The notes: generated by a model from the sequence alone, not told the origin. DNA of 64,000 nucleotides from Argopecten irradians (GCF_041381155.1 NC_091142.1:39295604-39359603), one strand, 5' to 3'. Positions 48,670 through 61,196 are shown, numbered from the stretch's first letter. Numbers and translations are program-made.

Positions 48670-51600
48670 TGATACACTACTGACAAAGTAAATCAATGGT
48701 AGCTGTTACTACTGACAAAGTAAATCAATGGTATCTGTTACTACTGACAAATCAATGGTAGCTGTTACTACTGACAAATCAATGGTAGCTGTTACTACTG
48801 ACAAATCAATGGTAGCTGTTACTACTGACAATGTAAATCAATGGTAGCTGTTACTACTGACAAATCAATGGTAACTGTTACTACTGACAAATCAATGGTA
48901 GCTGTTACTACTGACAAAGTAAATCAATGGTAGCTGTTACTACTGACAAAGTAAATCAATGGTAACTGTTACTACTGACAAATCAATGGTAGCTGTTACT
49001 ACTGACAATTCAATGGTAGCTGTTACTACTGACAATTCAATGGTAGCTGTTACTAATGACAAATCAATGGTAGCTGTTACTACTGACAAAGTAAATCAAT
49101 GGTAGCTGTTACTACTGACAAATCAATGGTAACTGTTACTACTGACAAAGTAAATCAATGGTAGCTGTTACTACTGACAAATCAATGGTAGCTGTTACTA
49201 CTGACAAATCAATGGTAGCTGTTACTACTGACAAATCAATGGTAGCTGTTACTACTGACAAATCAATGGTAGCTGTTACTACTGACAAAGTAAATCAATG
49301 GTAGCTGTTACTACTGACAAGTAAATCATTGGTAGCTGTTACTACTGACAAAGTAAATCAATGGTAGCTGTTACTCCTGACAAATCAATGGTAGCTGTTA
49401 CTACTGACAAATCAATGGTAGCTGTTACTACTGACAAATCAATGGTAGCTGTTACTACTGACAAAGTAAATCAATGGTAGCTGTTACTCCTGACAAATCA
49501 ATGGTAGCTGTTACTACTGATAAATCAATGGTAGCTGTTACTACTGACAATTCAATGGTAGCTGTTACTACTGACAAAGTAAATCAATGGTAGCTGTTAC
49601 TACTGACAAGTAAATCATTGGTAGCTGTTACTACTGACAAAGTAAATCAATGGTAGCTGTTACTCCTGACAAATCAATGGTAGATGTTACTACTGACAAA
49701 TCAATGGTAGCTGTTACTACTGACAAAGTAAATCAATGGTAGCTGTTACTACTGACAAATCAATGGTAGCTGTTACTACTGACAAATCAATGGTAGCTGT
49801 TACTACTGACAAATCAATGGTAACTGTTACTACTGACAAATCAATGGTAACTGTTACTACTGACAAATCAATGGTAGCTGTTACTACTGACAAATCAATG
49901 GTAACTGTTACTACTGACAAATCAATGGTAACTGTTACTACTGACAAAGTAAATCAATGGTAGCTGTGACTACTGACAAAGTAAATTAATGGTAGCTGTT
50001 ACTACTGACAAATCAATGGTAACTTACTACTGACAAATCAATGGTAGCTGTTACTACTGACAAATCAATGGTAGCTGTTACTACTGACAAAGTAAATCAA
50101 TGGTAGCTGTTACTACTGACAAATCAATGGTAACTGTTACTACTGACAAAGTAAATCAATGGTAGCTGTTACTACTGACAAATCAATGGTAGCTGTTACT
50201 ACTGACAAATCAATGGTAGCTGTTACTACTGACAAATCAATGGTAGCTGTTACTACTGACAAATCAATGGTAACTGTTACTACTGACAAAGTAAATCAAT
50301 GGTAGCTGTTACTACTGACAAATCAATGGTAGCTGTTACTACTGACAAAGTAAATCAATGGTAGCTGTTACTACTGACAAATCAATGGTAACTGTTACTA
50401 CTGACAAATCAATGGTAGCTGTTACTACTGACAAATCAATGGTAGCTGTTACTACTGACAAAGTAAATCAATGGTAGCTGTTACTACTGACAAAGTAAAT
50501 CAATGGTAGCTGTTACTACTGACAAATCAATGGTAGCTGTTACTACTGACAAAGTAAATCAATGGTAGCTGTTACTACTGACAAATCAATGGTAACTGTT
50601 ACTTCTGACAAATCAATGATAACTGTTACTACTGACAAATCAATGGTAACTGTTACTACTGACAAATCAATGGTAACTGTTACTACTGACAAATCAATGG
50701 TAGCTGTTGCTACTGACAAAGTAAATCAATGGTAGCTGTTACTACTGACAAATCAATGGTAACTGGTACTACTGACAAATTCAATGGTAGCTGTTACTAC
50801 TGACAAATCAATGGTAACTGTTACTACTGACAAATCAATGGTAGCTGTTACTACTGACAAAGTAAATCAATGGTAGCTGTTACTACTGACAAATCAATGG
50901 TAGCTGTTGCTACGGACAAATCAATGGTAGCTGTTACTACTGACAAATCAATGGTAGCTGTTGCTACTGACAAATCAATGGTAGCTGTTACTACTGACAA
51001 ATCAATGGTAGCTGTTACTACTGACAAATCAATGGTAGCTGTTGCTACTGACAAATCAATGGTAGCTGTTACTACTGACAAATCAATGGTATGTTATACT
51101 GACAATCAATGGTAACTGTTACTACTGACAAATCAATGGTAGCTGTTGCTACTGACATAATCAATGGGAGCTGTTACTACTGACAAAGTATATCAATGGT
51201 AGCTGTTACTACTGACAAAGTAAATCAATGGTAGCTGTTACTACTGACAAAGTAAATCAATGGTAGCTGTTACTACTGACAAAGTAAATCAATGGTAACT
51301 GTTACAACTGTCAAATCAATGGTAGCTGTTACTACTGACAATTCAATGGTAGTTGTTACTACTGACAAATCAATGGTAGCTGTTACTACTGACAAAGTAA
51401 ATCAATGGTAGTACTGTTACTACTGACAAATCAATGGTAACTGTTACTACTGACAAAGTAAATCAATGGTAGCTGTTACTACTGACAAATCAATGGTAAC
51501 TGTTACTACTGACAATTCAATGGTAGCTGTTACTACTGACAAAGTAAATCAATGGTAGCTGTTACTACTGACAAATCAATGGTAACTGTTACTACTGACA

Positions 51601-52690
51601 AATCAATGGTAGCTGTTACTACTGACAAAGTAAATCAATGGTAGCTGTTACTACTGACAAATCAATGGTAACTGTTACTTCTGACAAATCAATGATAACT
51701 GTTACTACTGACAAATCAATGGTAACTGTTACTACTGACAAATCAATGGTAACTGTTACTACTGACAAATCAATGGTAGCTGTTGCTACTGACAAAGTAA
51801 ATCAATGGTAGCTGTTACTACTGACAAATCAATGGTAACTGGTACTACTGACAAATTCAATGGTAGCTGTTACTACTGACAAATCAATGGTAACTGTTAC
51901 TACTGACAAATCAATGGTAGCTGTTACTACTGACAAAGTAAATCAATGGTAGCTGTTACTACTGACAAATCAATGGTAGCTGTTGCTACGGACAAATCAA
52001 TGGTAGCTGTTACTACTGACAAATCAATGGTAGCTGTTGCTACTGACAAATCAATGGTAGCTGTTACTACTGACAAATCAATGGTAGCTGTTACTACTGA
52101 CAAATCAATGGTAGCTGTTGCTACTGACAAATCAATGGTAGCTGTTACTACTGACAAATCAATGGTAGCTGTTACTACTGACAAATCAATGGTAGCTGTT
52201 GCTACTGACAAATCAATGGTAGCTGTTACTTCTGACAAAGTATATCAATGGTAGCTGTTACTACTGACAAAGTAAATCAATGGTAGCTGTTACTACTGAC
52301 AAAGTAAATCAATGGTAACTGTTACAACTGTCAAATCAATGGTAGCTGTTACTACTGACAATTCAATGGTAGTTGTTACTACTGACAAATCAATGGTAGC
52401 TGTTACTACTGACAAAGTAAATCAATGGTAACTGTTACTACTGACAAAGTAAATCAATGGTAGCTGTTACTACTGACAAATCAATGGTAACTGTTACTTC
52501 TGACAAATCAATGGTAACTGTTACTACTGACAAAGTAAATCAATGGTAGCTGTTACTACTGACAAATCAATGGTAACTGTTACTACTGACAAATCAATGG
52601 TAACTGTTACTACTGACAAATCAATGGTAGCTGTTACTACTGACAAAGTAAATCAATGGTAGCTGTTACTACTGACAAATCAATGATAGC
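48670..52690. repeat. 4-kb minisatellite, 27/32-bp unit
   Basis: About 140 units of TCAATGGTAGCTGTTACTAC plus TGACAAA (27 bp), or with a 5-bp GTAAA insertion (32 bp). Variants are GGTAACTG, GTTGCTAC and ACAATTC. The 27-bp unit equals nine codons, so runs of it read SMVAVTTDK on one strand and a different open repeat on the other. It lies between KIF22 and CHCHD2. Confidence 0.97.
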
Positions 52691-53260
52691 TGTATGGTAC
52701 ACAATACTGTATAGGTGGTTATTTTGAATTCTCAATTCCGAGTCCCTGTCTTGTGGGATCATGATGGGTAAGATGTCGCAACAAATTACCACAAGCCCTT
52801 CATCTCTGGATCTTAAGTTCAAGTTACATGTGCGACAAATTCCAGACACTGACCACTGGTCGGTGACTTTTCTATGGACACTCTATAATCCCGACACATC
52901 CTGTAATGACCGTGGCTGTCGGTGCAACATTATAGTAATCAAACCAAACAATTGTGGGGTACCTGCTGTAGGTATGGTACCTAATTTTCTATGGCTGACA
53001 ATTAATCACCATCTTTGGCCATATGACAATGGAAATTTGTTGCTGCTACATCTCGGAAAGAACCCACAAGTCATTTTCTCAATTTCCATATGGTTTCCCT
53101 AGAGGCCTCAATCCATAGTTGTACATGTTCCATTTTGGGACCAATCAGAAATCAACATGGCTATTTTTTAAAAGAGGCATCTTGCATATTTTCACTCTTT
53201 CTCAAAAAGTACTATTTAATAGGATCCAAAGAAATAAACAAAGACAGAGACCAAATTAAA
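52691..53260. repeat. Degenerate dispersed repeats
   Basis: CACTGGTCGGTGACTTTTCT and CCCGACACATCCTGTAATGACC look like decayed forms of common invertebrate repeats. CATTTTGGGACCAATCAGAA and CTTTCTCAAAAAGTACT match the family at 8925 and 16195. The short ORF at 52761-53102 shows no recognisable domain and I do not call it. Confidence 0.4.
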
Positions 53261-53265
53261 AACCA

Positions 53266-53271
53266 TTTATT
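53266..53271 (-). promoter_or_regulatory. Possible poly(A) signal of the CHCHD2-like gene
   Basis: AATAAA on the minus strand, about 345 bp past the predicted stop at 53615. Weak evidence on its own. Confidence 0.25.
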
Positions 53272-53614
53272 AACCAATGTTTAAGTTTCCTGGATCAAGG
53301 ATTACCAGAATAATGCTATAACATTGTACTTTGTACTATTTCATCAACCTTGAATTAGATAACATTGATAATTTTCCTTATTTGTTGATGTTAATTTGAT
53401 CAATAGATTCAATCTTTTTGCTGTACATCAGAGGTAAACATTAATAAATCCATCTAATTAATATCACATCCAATAAAAACAACCGGCAAGCATATAAATA
53501 TAAGGTTTCATTTCCATTCTGAACTTCTGAAGTTCATATCCTTCCATATTGTATTCCTGTAAAATACATCCTGTCACACTTTAGAACCTGCTATACACTC
53601 TCCATGTCTGCTCT

Positions 53615-56600
53615 TTACATTATATCTGAAGAGAAAAGAAAACACTCAAAATTATTTCTCTTATTAACTACAATGCATTTTAGCGGTATTCTAATATTAC
53701 TTTAAGCACATTAATCTGTATATGCATCAAAAATGTTTTGAAGCATGTAGTTGTTTTTGATTTGATGCAAAAAAAAATTATTGGAGAGATTTCTTCTCTA
53801 TAGCAATTAAAAATTGAGGTAATGGACACATTTTCAACCTCCAAGTGAAAAGTTTTATTAACATGTAGAAGGGTTATTGAAATTGTTTTCCATCAACAAT
53901 CTGCCATAAAGTTAATAAAGTCAAGATAGAACATAAAGCTTATTTTACAGTCAGCTTTCATTGAGTCACTTGACACCGGATCAGCTATCAAAAATGGATG
54001 CCAGCAATATCAGTAAGTTTCGAATTTTGTCTGATTTTGGTACAGACAATGTCGTATCAAAATATGTAAAAATCTGAAACTTACTGGCTATGCTGACACC
54101 CACTGAAGAATGTCACCAGTCACTGTGGTGATGGAAGTATGGACATTTTGTATCTTTATTTTAGCTTTTCGTGAAAGTAATCCTGTGTAATAAAAGATGT
54201 GTGTGTAATGGTATTGGCTCTAATGGACTAAACTTACTATATTTCAGCTTGCATTCTTTGAGAATCTGGTTAATTCCTGTGCACATAGATAGATCACTTT
54301 GATTCTGGGTACACTCCAAAAACTGTCTCATCTCATATTCACAAGGCTGACTCATCTGTTGCTGATTGTACATAGGCTGGGCTGGTGCTTGTTGGGGGGC
54401 AGCTTCCTGTGGGGCTGAGCCACCACCCAGGCCTCCAGTGATGGCATGACCTACGACATGTCCCTATAAATACATTAATGGTCAAGTAAAGAATATTTGC
54501 GTAATTAAGTCATTATTAAATGTATTCTTCTATGTTCAAGCATAACATGATGATTGTCAAGGTAAGACTCCAACCACATGGTCATATTTGTCTATGGATA
54601 ACACATTATCGTCGCCGCAAACAAAATCCAAGTAAACCTAGCTACCACAGTGGATCCTATAGCTAGTGCTGGAACGGTTAGTAAAAATGCCAACCGTTTA
54701 ACCTGATCGGATTAACCGAACCGTAACCGGATAACCGTACAATTTTGTAGCTGTTTAAGTAACGTTTCAGTCGTACATCGATGCCATGAATTAGTCATAC
54801 TTTGTCTGGATTCCATAACAATTGTTTATATCTTTCAGGAAACACTCATTTAACACAAAGAATTATTACTTTGAATTAGATTTATTTTGATTGCTTTTAA
54901 TAAAACTATGACAGTGAATTGAAATCGGTGTAAACACTTACAATGTCAAAGTAGGCCTACTTCCTGCACATGGTTTCTTTTGCACATGGCACTTGCACAC
55001 ATCACGCTCACTGGAACGTTTGCATAGACGCCAAGTGACACCTATAAGCGTTTTAGTGACGACCCAGTTTCCGATAACAACACTGTTGTCGTAACACTTT
55101 TAATTTCATTACAAAATTGTGCTTCTGAAAGCATGTATATTTTATACTATAGGTGAAGACGATCGTTTGTACAGGAATTTCATTACTTAGAAGGAATATT
55201 TTTGTCGTACGAAATGTATATGGCGGTTATCGGATACCTGAAATGCTAACCGGATACAAGCTGAAACCGAACCGTGAACCGGTTATCTGGTTACCCGTTC
55301 TAGTACTACCTATAGCCACACCCCAGTCCTAGTAAACCTACCACAGTGGATCCTATAGCCACACTGCCAGTCCTAGTATACCTACCACAGTGGATCCTAT
55401 AGCTACACCCCCAGCAGTGGCGGCCATCTGTGCCATCATCCCTGGCTGTCGGGGCTGGGGAGGAGCCATCATAGGTGCTGATGGGGGAGCCTGTGCTGGT
55501 AGCGTCTGTCGTGGAGCAGCAGGTGGTGGTGATGCCCTCCTAAATTAATCAATAATGATATTTAAATATCAAAGAACTCAAGGTATATGCTTTTTTTATA
55601 TATCCAAAAGACAATGAAAATATGAAATAAATTAAGAAATGTTTTTAATAGGGCTATTTTGACTGGTTGGGTTCACGGAAGTAAGAGGTTAAAATGTGAC
55701 TCTGGGTATTGTATGTGCATGTACAAGAGACTAAATATTCATGGTTCATGCATCCACATTATATATACTGTTCATACAATGTATCTAGATGTAGATCATG
55801 ATTGCATTGAATCTCCCTTGATCTGCATGCATAACAACGGTAAATGTAACTCAAGTTCACTTGTTCATGTCGAGTATCTTGGTACAATTGTGCCATTGTC
55901 AGATAGTACCAAAATCAATAGGTGACAATTTGGGGTGCTTAGAAAAGGCACTTTGATTCTCAAATCCATATGTTCCTAACATCCTATAAGGGGTCACATT
56001 CTGGTCACAATTTGATACTTCCAGAATCTTCGGGAGTAAATTTTGAGAGAGGAAATTGAAAATAGTTTGTCGTACAGTACAGCTGTCAGAATAATTTTCG
56101 TGGAAGTAGTCATCTCGCCCAAAGAGCACAGAATAACTAAATGTGTAAGTGGATTGGGACGAAATGTCGTTTTCAGTTTATGGAGCTTGAACCGAAATAC
56201 AAGGCGAAAAATTATAACATTAGGTTTAATCAACAGAATGTTACCCCTAATGGAATGTTGTCAAATCCTTTATGAAACTGAGTGAGTATACGCGTCTGTA
56301 TTTTAATCACTCAGACTAATGGTAAAAGTTATGTGTTGCATAACCCGATTTTATTATATAGGCCTATTCGTATCGTATTCGATGAAAGTAATAATTATTC
56401 TCTAAAAACTACATTTTTTTAGTAAAAACTAAAAACGTCAAATTAAAAGCACACATTAATTATTATTACGGTAAACGGAAAACATTTATAACAATAAGAG
56501 ACAACAAAAAAGCGTCTGCGCAAAAACCGACGGAGCCGCGAATCAGCTGATGCAACATGTATACTTATTACCAATTGGCGTCGTTTAAGTGTGATATTCG

Positions 56601-56654
56601 ACTATATATACTATACCTGGACATAGGAGATGATGCTCGCCCTCGACGACCCAT
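53615..56654 (-). CDS. CHCHD2: Twin CX9C mitochondrial protein, CHCHD2/CHCHD10 family
   Basis: Small mitochondrial intermembrane-space protein, imported by the MIA40 oxidative route. It is linked to cristae organisation and cytochrome oxidase control, and CHCHD2 also acts in the nucleus. Four minus-strand exons join in frame: 56654-56617, 55539-55386, 54463-54238, 53625-53615 (429 nt, 142 codons; human CHCHD2 is 151). It starts MGRRGRASSPMS (Arg-rich N-terminus), then a Pro/Ala-rich segment with RQPGMMAQMAATAGGVAIGS, a Gly-rich hydrophobic helix (VGHVVGHAITGGLGGG), and the CHCH domain CEYEMRQFLEC...CTGINQILKEC, both cysteine pairs exactly C-x9-C. The last exon is short (NIM after LKY). If the donor at 54237 is skipped, reading continues to TAA at 54161 with a longer unconserved tail; I prefer the spliced form. 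The exon 2 donor is tandemly duplicated in the intron. Confidence 0.92.
54643..55430 (-). repeat. Tandem copies of the CHCHD2 exon 2 donor, split by a hAT element
   Basis: Plus-strand ACCACAGTGGATCCTATAGC, the exon 2 end and donor on the minus strand, occurs at 55384-55403 (real) and again near 55340. A third copy starts at 54645 and is cut by the transposon, continuing at 55309. Without the insertion this is three roughly 44-bp tandem units. The extra copies keep CACTGTG|gtag. Confidence 0.85.
54664..55308. mobile_element. hAT-like element, 645 bp, non-autonomous
   Basis: Ends TAGTGCTGGAACGG and CCGTTCTAGTACTA, with subterminal AACCG/CGGTT repeats on both sides. A perfect 8-bp duplication CCTATAGC is at 54656-54663 and 55309-55316. 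No transposase ORF. Lies in the CHCHD2 intron between exons 2 and 3. Confidence 0.88.
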
Positions 56655-58620
56655 GTTTTTGACCAAACTAGTCGATTTAAGTAGTTATTTTCCTAGCAAA
56701 ACACACGTGTGCCGTTTCGTCCTTCTTGTTGTCCTTCGACTGTAACAACACCGAGCAGAACGAATATGTAAGATGTCATTGGTTGAAAAGTTGACCAATC
56801 AAATCGAACCTAAAATATCGCCTGCATCATTCTGATATTTTAGAGTTATTTCCCTTGTTCCATTCATTCTGTCTTACTTAGACTTGTAAGTTTGTTTTTA
56901 CACTTTGCCCAAGGATTTATAAGTGAGAAGGATTCGTGTCTGTCTCTTTACATTACTAAACACCACGCGAGACGCCTATGAACCGGGAATAAAAACCGTT
57001 TTTCTCAACAAATACTTGTCTTATCGAGTCAAACGAAACACCATTGTAGAGTTTATTAAATTTCACGACGTTTATAACTGCTATATTTACATTTTCACTT
57101 CGCTCCGCCTCAATGAAACTAGTAAACTCCGATCACTTCATTTCCCAATGAAGATGCTTGGTCACGTGCTGACCTCTGGCCGGCGTGAGAATACATTTTG
57201 ACATTGTTTACATTTTGACCTACATTGTAGTTTTACGCCGCTTCAGTTTTGAACGAACTTTCTGCGATGTGGCCTATCGTTGTACATTTAGAAACACAGA
57301 CAGGAATGCTTGATAAAGTGATATTAGAAATTGTCAGTAATATAATATTATAGTCGCCTAGAGATATTTTACACGTATTTTGATGACCCACTGAATTAGG
57401 CTCAAGCCCAGGTAAAAAAATGCTGAGCATAGCCTGAACCGGGGATGCTTCAAAGCTCTCTATTTAGGCCTATAAATATATGCACTGCTGACAAGTAAAC
57501 AAAGCATGAAATTAAAACTAAAAGCATTTATTTGTTTAATGTTTACAGAAATATCTTAATTCAAGCACACGTAAGAAAATTTTAACAATGTTATCTTCAA
57601 AAAGTGTAATTTGGGTTAGCGTCACGTTAGGACCGAACGCAGTGAGGTTCACCACTCATCGCATAGCCTAGTAGGCATAATCGAACGCAAATAGTTTAAT
57701 GTGTACTACAATATATGTGAAACGGTGTCATACATGTAAGCTTAGAAACGATAGATTCCATGAAAATACGCTCAAATAGCAAACAGGCTAATTTCAGTGA
57801 CATTAAGCCTAACGAAACGATTCTGTGAGTGTCAAAATCCACGGCATTGGAGGGTCGTTGGAAACCGCCAACATTTCAAATCGATGTTTCTCTACTTACT
57901 TTATATCGAATTTTAATCCCCAAACTCCAGTAGACAGAGAAGTTATCACATTTCAAGAATAACACAGAAGTCTTCCAGTGATCTGCGACTAAGTCCCGCA
58001 TTTTAACACGTTTTATTGAGCCCCGGAAGCATGATTATTGGACTGCATCACATACTATAGACACAGGGGTTGGATTTCACAACAGGTTTAGTTAATACAT
58101 ATTTAAATGTCAGCTACAAATAATTATCAGACGGAAATACAACATTAAGTTAATTCCATAACAATTATAATTGAGTTTTAAAAGGTTTGATTATGTTTAG
58201 ATACCAACCATTCAGCATTTTCACCACAATCGTCATTTTCTTTGAAACCAGACCCCTGCTCAATCGAGCGACCGGATTACACATTGACTGCACTGCTAGT
58301 ACTGCGCAGCAATTTTTGTATTTGAAGCTACATAATAATGTTTTATGATAAAATTTAAGCCATTAATTCTTGAATATAAAAACAATATTTCAAAATCGCC
58401 GTTTTTTATCGTAACAACGCACAAAGAATGAAGTTATTTTCGGAACTACATTTTGTGTTGCCTTGGTGACGAGAAGAACTGACTGGCGGCTGTTCCGTAG
58501 CTGTACATACATGTACGATAACTGGTACAATGTTGCAAAATTGTATAATAATCTTATACCGAACACATATAATTTGACTTTTTTCAACAGCGGAATTTTT
58601 AAATTGGTTAATGTAAATAT
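56655..58620. other. Region upstream of CHCHD2, no gene seen
   Basis: Contains the CHCHD2 promoter side. Several short ORFs on both strands lack any recognisable domain or splice context. Confidence 0.45.
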
Positions 58621-58775
58621 AAGGATTGATTATCAATTTTGTTGCTTGCATTGACTGATGAAGAAAGTTAATCTCGTGCAAATGTTACATGAACTGCTTC
58701 GCAGTTCACTTCATTTGCACGAGATTAACTTTCTTCATCAGTCAATGCAAGCAACAAAATTGACAATCAATCCTT
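58621..58775. repeat. Near-perfect 155-bp palindrome (foldback)
   Basis: The left arm starts AAGGATTGATTATCAATTTT and runs to about 58684. The right arm, 58713-58775, is its reverse complement with one visible mismatch (GATTATC against GACAATC). The roughly 28-base centre holds its own hairpin, AACTGC-TTC-GCAGTT. Confidence 0.93.
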
Positions 58776-59139
58776 AATTAAAGGCGGAATATTTAGGGGA
58801 TATGTCTTAAATTTTCGTTAAAAAATTGACAGCCCATGAAATGACAGCACCGCTTCAGAAAGTAAGACGGTAACCCTCGCACCCGCAAGCTACATCAAAG
58901 GCTGCGCCGGCGGATATCAAAGGAAAATCAGTCGACGCCCAACGTCACGGTCAGTGCACAAACACAAAAGCGCCTGCCTCGGACTTCCCCAAAACCCAGT
59001 GTGACTTATCCTTCTCATATACGTCCTTGCTTTGCCTAATACCCATGGCCCTGGGACGATAACATTTTGCTTTTAAAGTGTTCTTTTTAGGCCTATTGTC
59101 ATCATGCATCGTCCGTCGTCGTGTGCGTAAACTTTTTAT

Positions 59140-59990
59140 TCAAACGACTTGGGGCCTTTGCCTTACCTGTATCATGAATGCTGGCATAAAGGGCTACCAA
59201 GTTTGTTCAAATGAATGACCTTGACCTTCATCCAAGGTCACAGGGGTCCAATAGGCATAAATCATTAAACAAATTTCTTCTCAAGAAACAAAAGGCCCAG
59301 GGTTCTCATATTAGGCCTGTGGCATGTTAGGATGGAGGGCTGCCAACTTTGTTCAAATCAATGACCTTTACCTTCATTCGGGTCACAGGGGTCACTTGGC
59401 TTAAATCTTTTAAACGACTTCTTTTGAATAACTAAGAGGCCTAGAGACTGGATATTGGATTTGTAGCATGATGGGGATCAAGGGACCATTAAAGGTCCAG
59501 AGTACTCGTGCTGGAATGAATGACCTGGCATTGACCTTCATTAAAGGTCACAGGCGTCAGATAGGCTAAAATCTTAAACGACTTCTTTTGAATAACTAAG
59601 AGGCCTAGAGACTGGATATTGGATTTGTAGCATGATGGGGATCAAGGGACCTTTAAAGGTCCAGAGTACTCATGCTGGAATGAATGACCTGACATTGACC
59701 TTCATTAAAGGTCACAGGCGTCAAATAGGCTAAAATCTTAAACGACTTCTTGTGAACAACTAAGAGGCCTAGAGACTGGATATTTGATCTGTAGCATGAT
59801 GGGGATCAAGGGACCTTCATTCATGGTCTAACTCTAAGTCATCAAATATATTAGAACCTGAACGAACTTCTTTTAATAAAAGAGTTCTTTTGTATTGCAT
59901 TAATTGTTTGCCACTACAATATTCTTTGAGGTGCTGTATGGTGCCAATAGTCAGATGACCCTTAAGGCCTATGGCCAGTATGGGCCTCTT
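59140..59990. repeat. Tandem repeat, about 150-185 bp unit, rich in AGGTCA half-sites
   Basis: Four to five units with CTAAGAGGCCTAGAGACTGG, TTGTAGCATGATGGGGATCA, AATGACCTGACATTGACCTT and CATTAAAGGTCACAGGCGTC. The left units are older and diverged. It ends with TATGGGCCTCTTGTTTAA, similar to the GGGCCTCTTG end motif near 538. Resembles a family common in bivalves. Confidence 0.85.
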
Positions 59991-60274
59991 GTTTAATTTT
60001 GGCTGGGATTTTTCTCTATTCCTCAAGTAGTGTCGTCTTCAACTTTTGTAGATTTTGAACTCTAGCTCTGACTTGGCGTCCTAAATTATCCAATAAATGC
60101 TGTCTATGGGGTTGTGATCAGGACTCTTCGTATTCTACCACTGAAGAGTGTCAATGACATTGTTTTGGGGGAAGTCGCTTACGTATGATCGATGAGGAAT
60201 AGCATTGTCATCCATGGGATTTGATATTCACGAGTGATCAGTTGTCAAAACTGGGAAGTGATACTCTTTCTAAG

Positions 60275-60400
60275 ATGGTCTGGTATTGTTAACCATTTCA
60301 TCGTTTTTTAATCTAGACCTCTTAAACATCTAAAAATGGTCTTAGGGCACTCTGGTGGGTCCATGATTATATAATCTGTAACTAATTCTCAGATCCCTGT
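60275..60400. repeat. Dispersed inverted-repeat element, copy 1
   Basis: ATCTAGACCTCTTAAACATC, AAAATGGTCTTAGGGCACTC and TGGTGGGTCCATGATTATAT match the element at 61558-61672. The left arm is decayed. Confidence 0.6.
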
Positions 60401-60474
60401 AGTGTTGACGGGTACAGTAGCGCTTTCAGTACGCAAACATACATTGAATAAATACCTTACGGATAAACGGTCAC

Positions 60475-61196
60475 AGGGGCGTAGGAAGCAGGGGGTCAAG
60501 GGGGGCAAACATGTCTTTTTCGTCTTTTCCCCCATTTTCGTTGACTGAAATTTTCTAAAAATGCTTATTTGAAAGAATAAGGGTCCTCCTGCACATTTTT
60601 AGTGCTTCATTCTAAAAAATTTTCCGCTGCGCGGCGTATTTCTTAAAACGTTCAAGCACATAATGTCAAACCTTAATTAGTGAAAAAATGTCCATCAAGG
60701 GATTCTATGTACTATTTAAAAAAATGTCTCTTAAAAATTCATTTTTTTATGTTACACAACAATGTGCCGATGGTGTGAAGCCGGTATATTCAGATCGAGT
60801 AGGGTCGCATAATGTCATGACGACACAATTATCATTTCTAAATGCACGTAACTTTAAATCGAAAAATTACCATGTTAAGAACGCTAAATATAATCATTAA
60901 AATACATCGTAAAACTCATCTAGGCCATTCTAAATCGTAATTATTTTCCCGGGGCAGACCCCGGACCCCCCTAACACCAAATTCTCGCGCCTTTGTTCGC
61001 TCGCAAATTCATCAAAATGCATCGTAACACTCATCTAAGCCATTCTAAATCGTAATATTTTTCCCATGGGAGTCCCCGGACCCCCCAAACACCAAAATCT
61101 CGCGCTTTCGGGGGGGGGGTAGGGGGAGGGGGCCGTACAAAATATTGAGAACCCCCCCCCCCCCCACCCCCATTACGTTTCAACTTCCTACGCCAC
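60475..61196. mobile_element. hAT-like non-autonomous element
   Basis: Left CAGGGGCGTAGGAAGC and right CTTCCTACGCCACTG are inverted ends of the CAGTGGCGTAGGAAG type. Inside are two roughly 110-bp tandem units (GCCATTCTAAATCGTAAT, CCCCGGACCCCC, TCTCGCGC) and a G/C homopolymer block near 61110-61170. I could not define a clean target duplication. The short ORF at 60688 shows no domain. Confidence 0.65.

Noticed and set aside
49717..52254. ORFs reading SMVAVTTDK repeats and the opposite-strand equivalent
   Set aside because: The 27-bp unit happens to be nine codons without stops. Units with the 5-bp insertion break the frame repeatedly. No signal peptide, unique ends or splice context.
52761..53102. 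113-codon ORF after the large minisatellite
   Set aside because: No recognisable domain. The DNA matches decayed dispersed repeats, and a real exon would need unseen partners.
54000..54100. Partial inverted repeat (CAGTAAGTTTC / GAAACTTACTG)
   Set aside because: Arms are short and interrupted. I cannot define an element or target duplication.
54161..54237. Unspliced C-terminus of the CHCHD2-like protein (extra 25 or so residues)
   Set aside because: A strong donor A|gtaagt lies at 54237 and an acceptor at 53626 gives an in-frame short end. The unspliced tail is not CHCHD-like.
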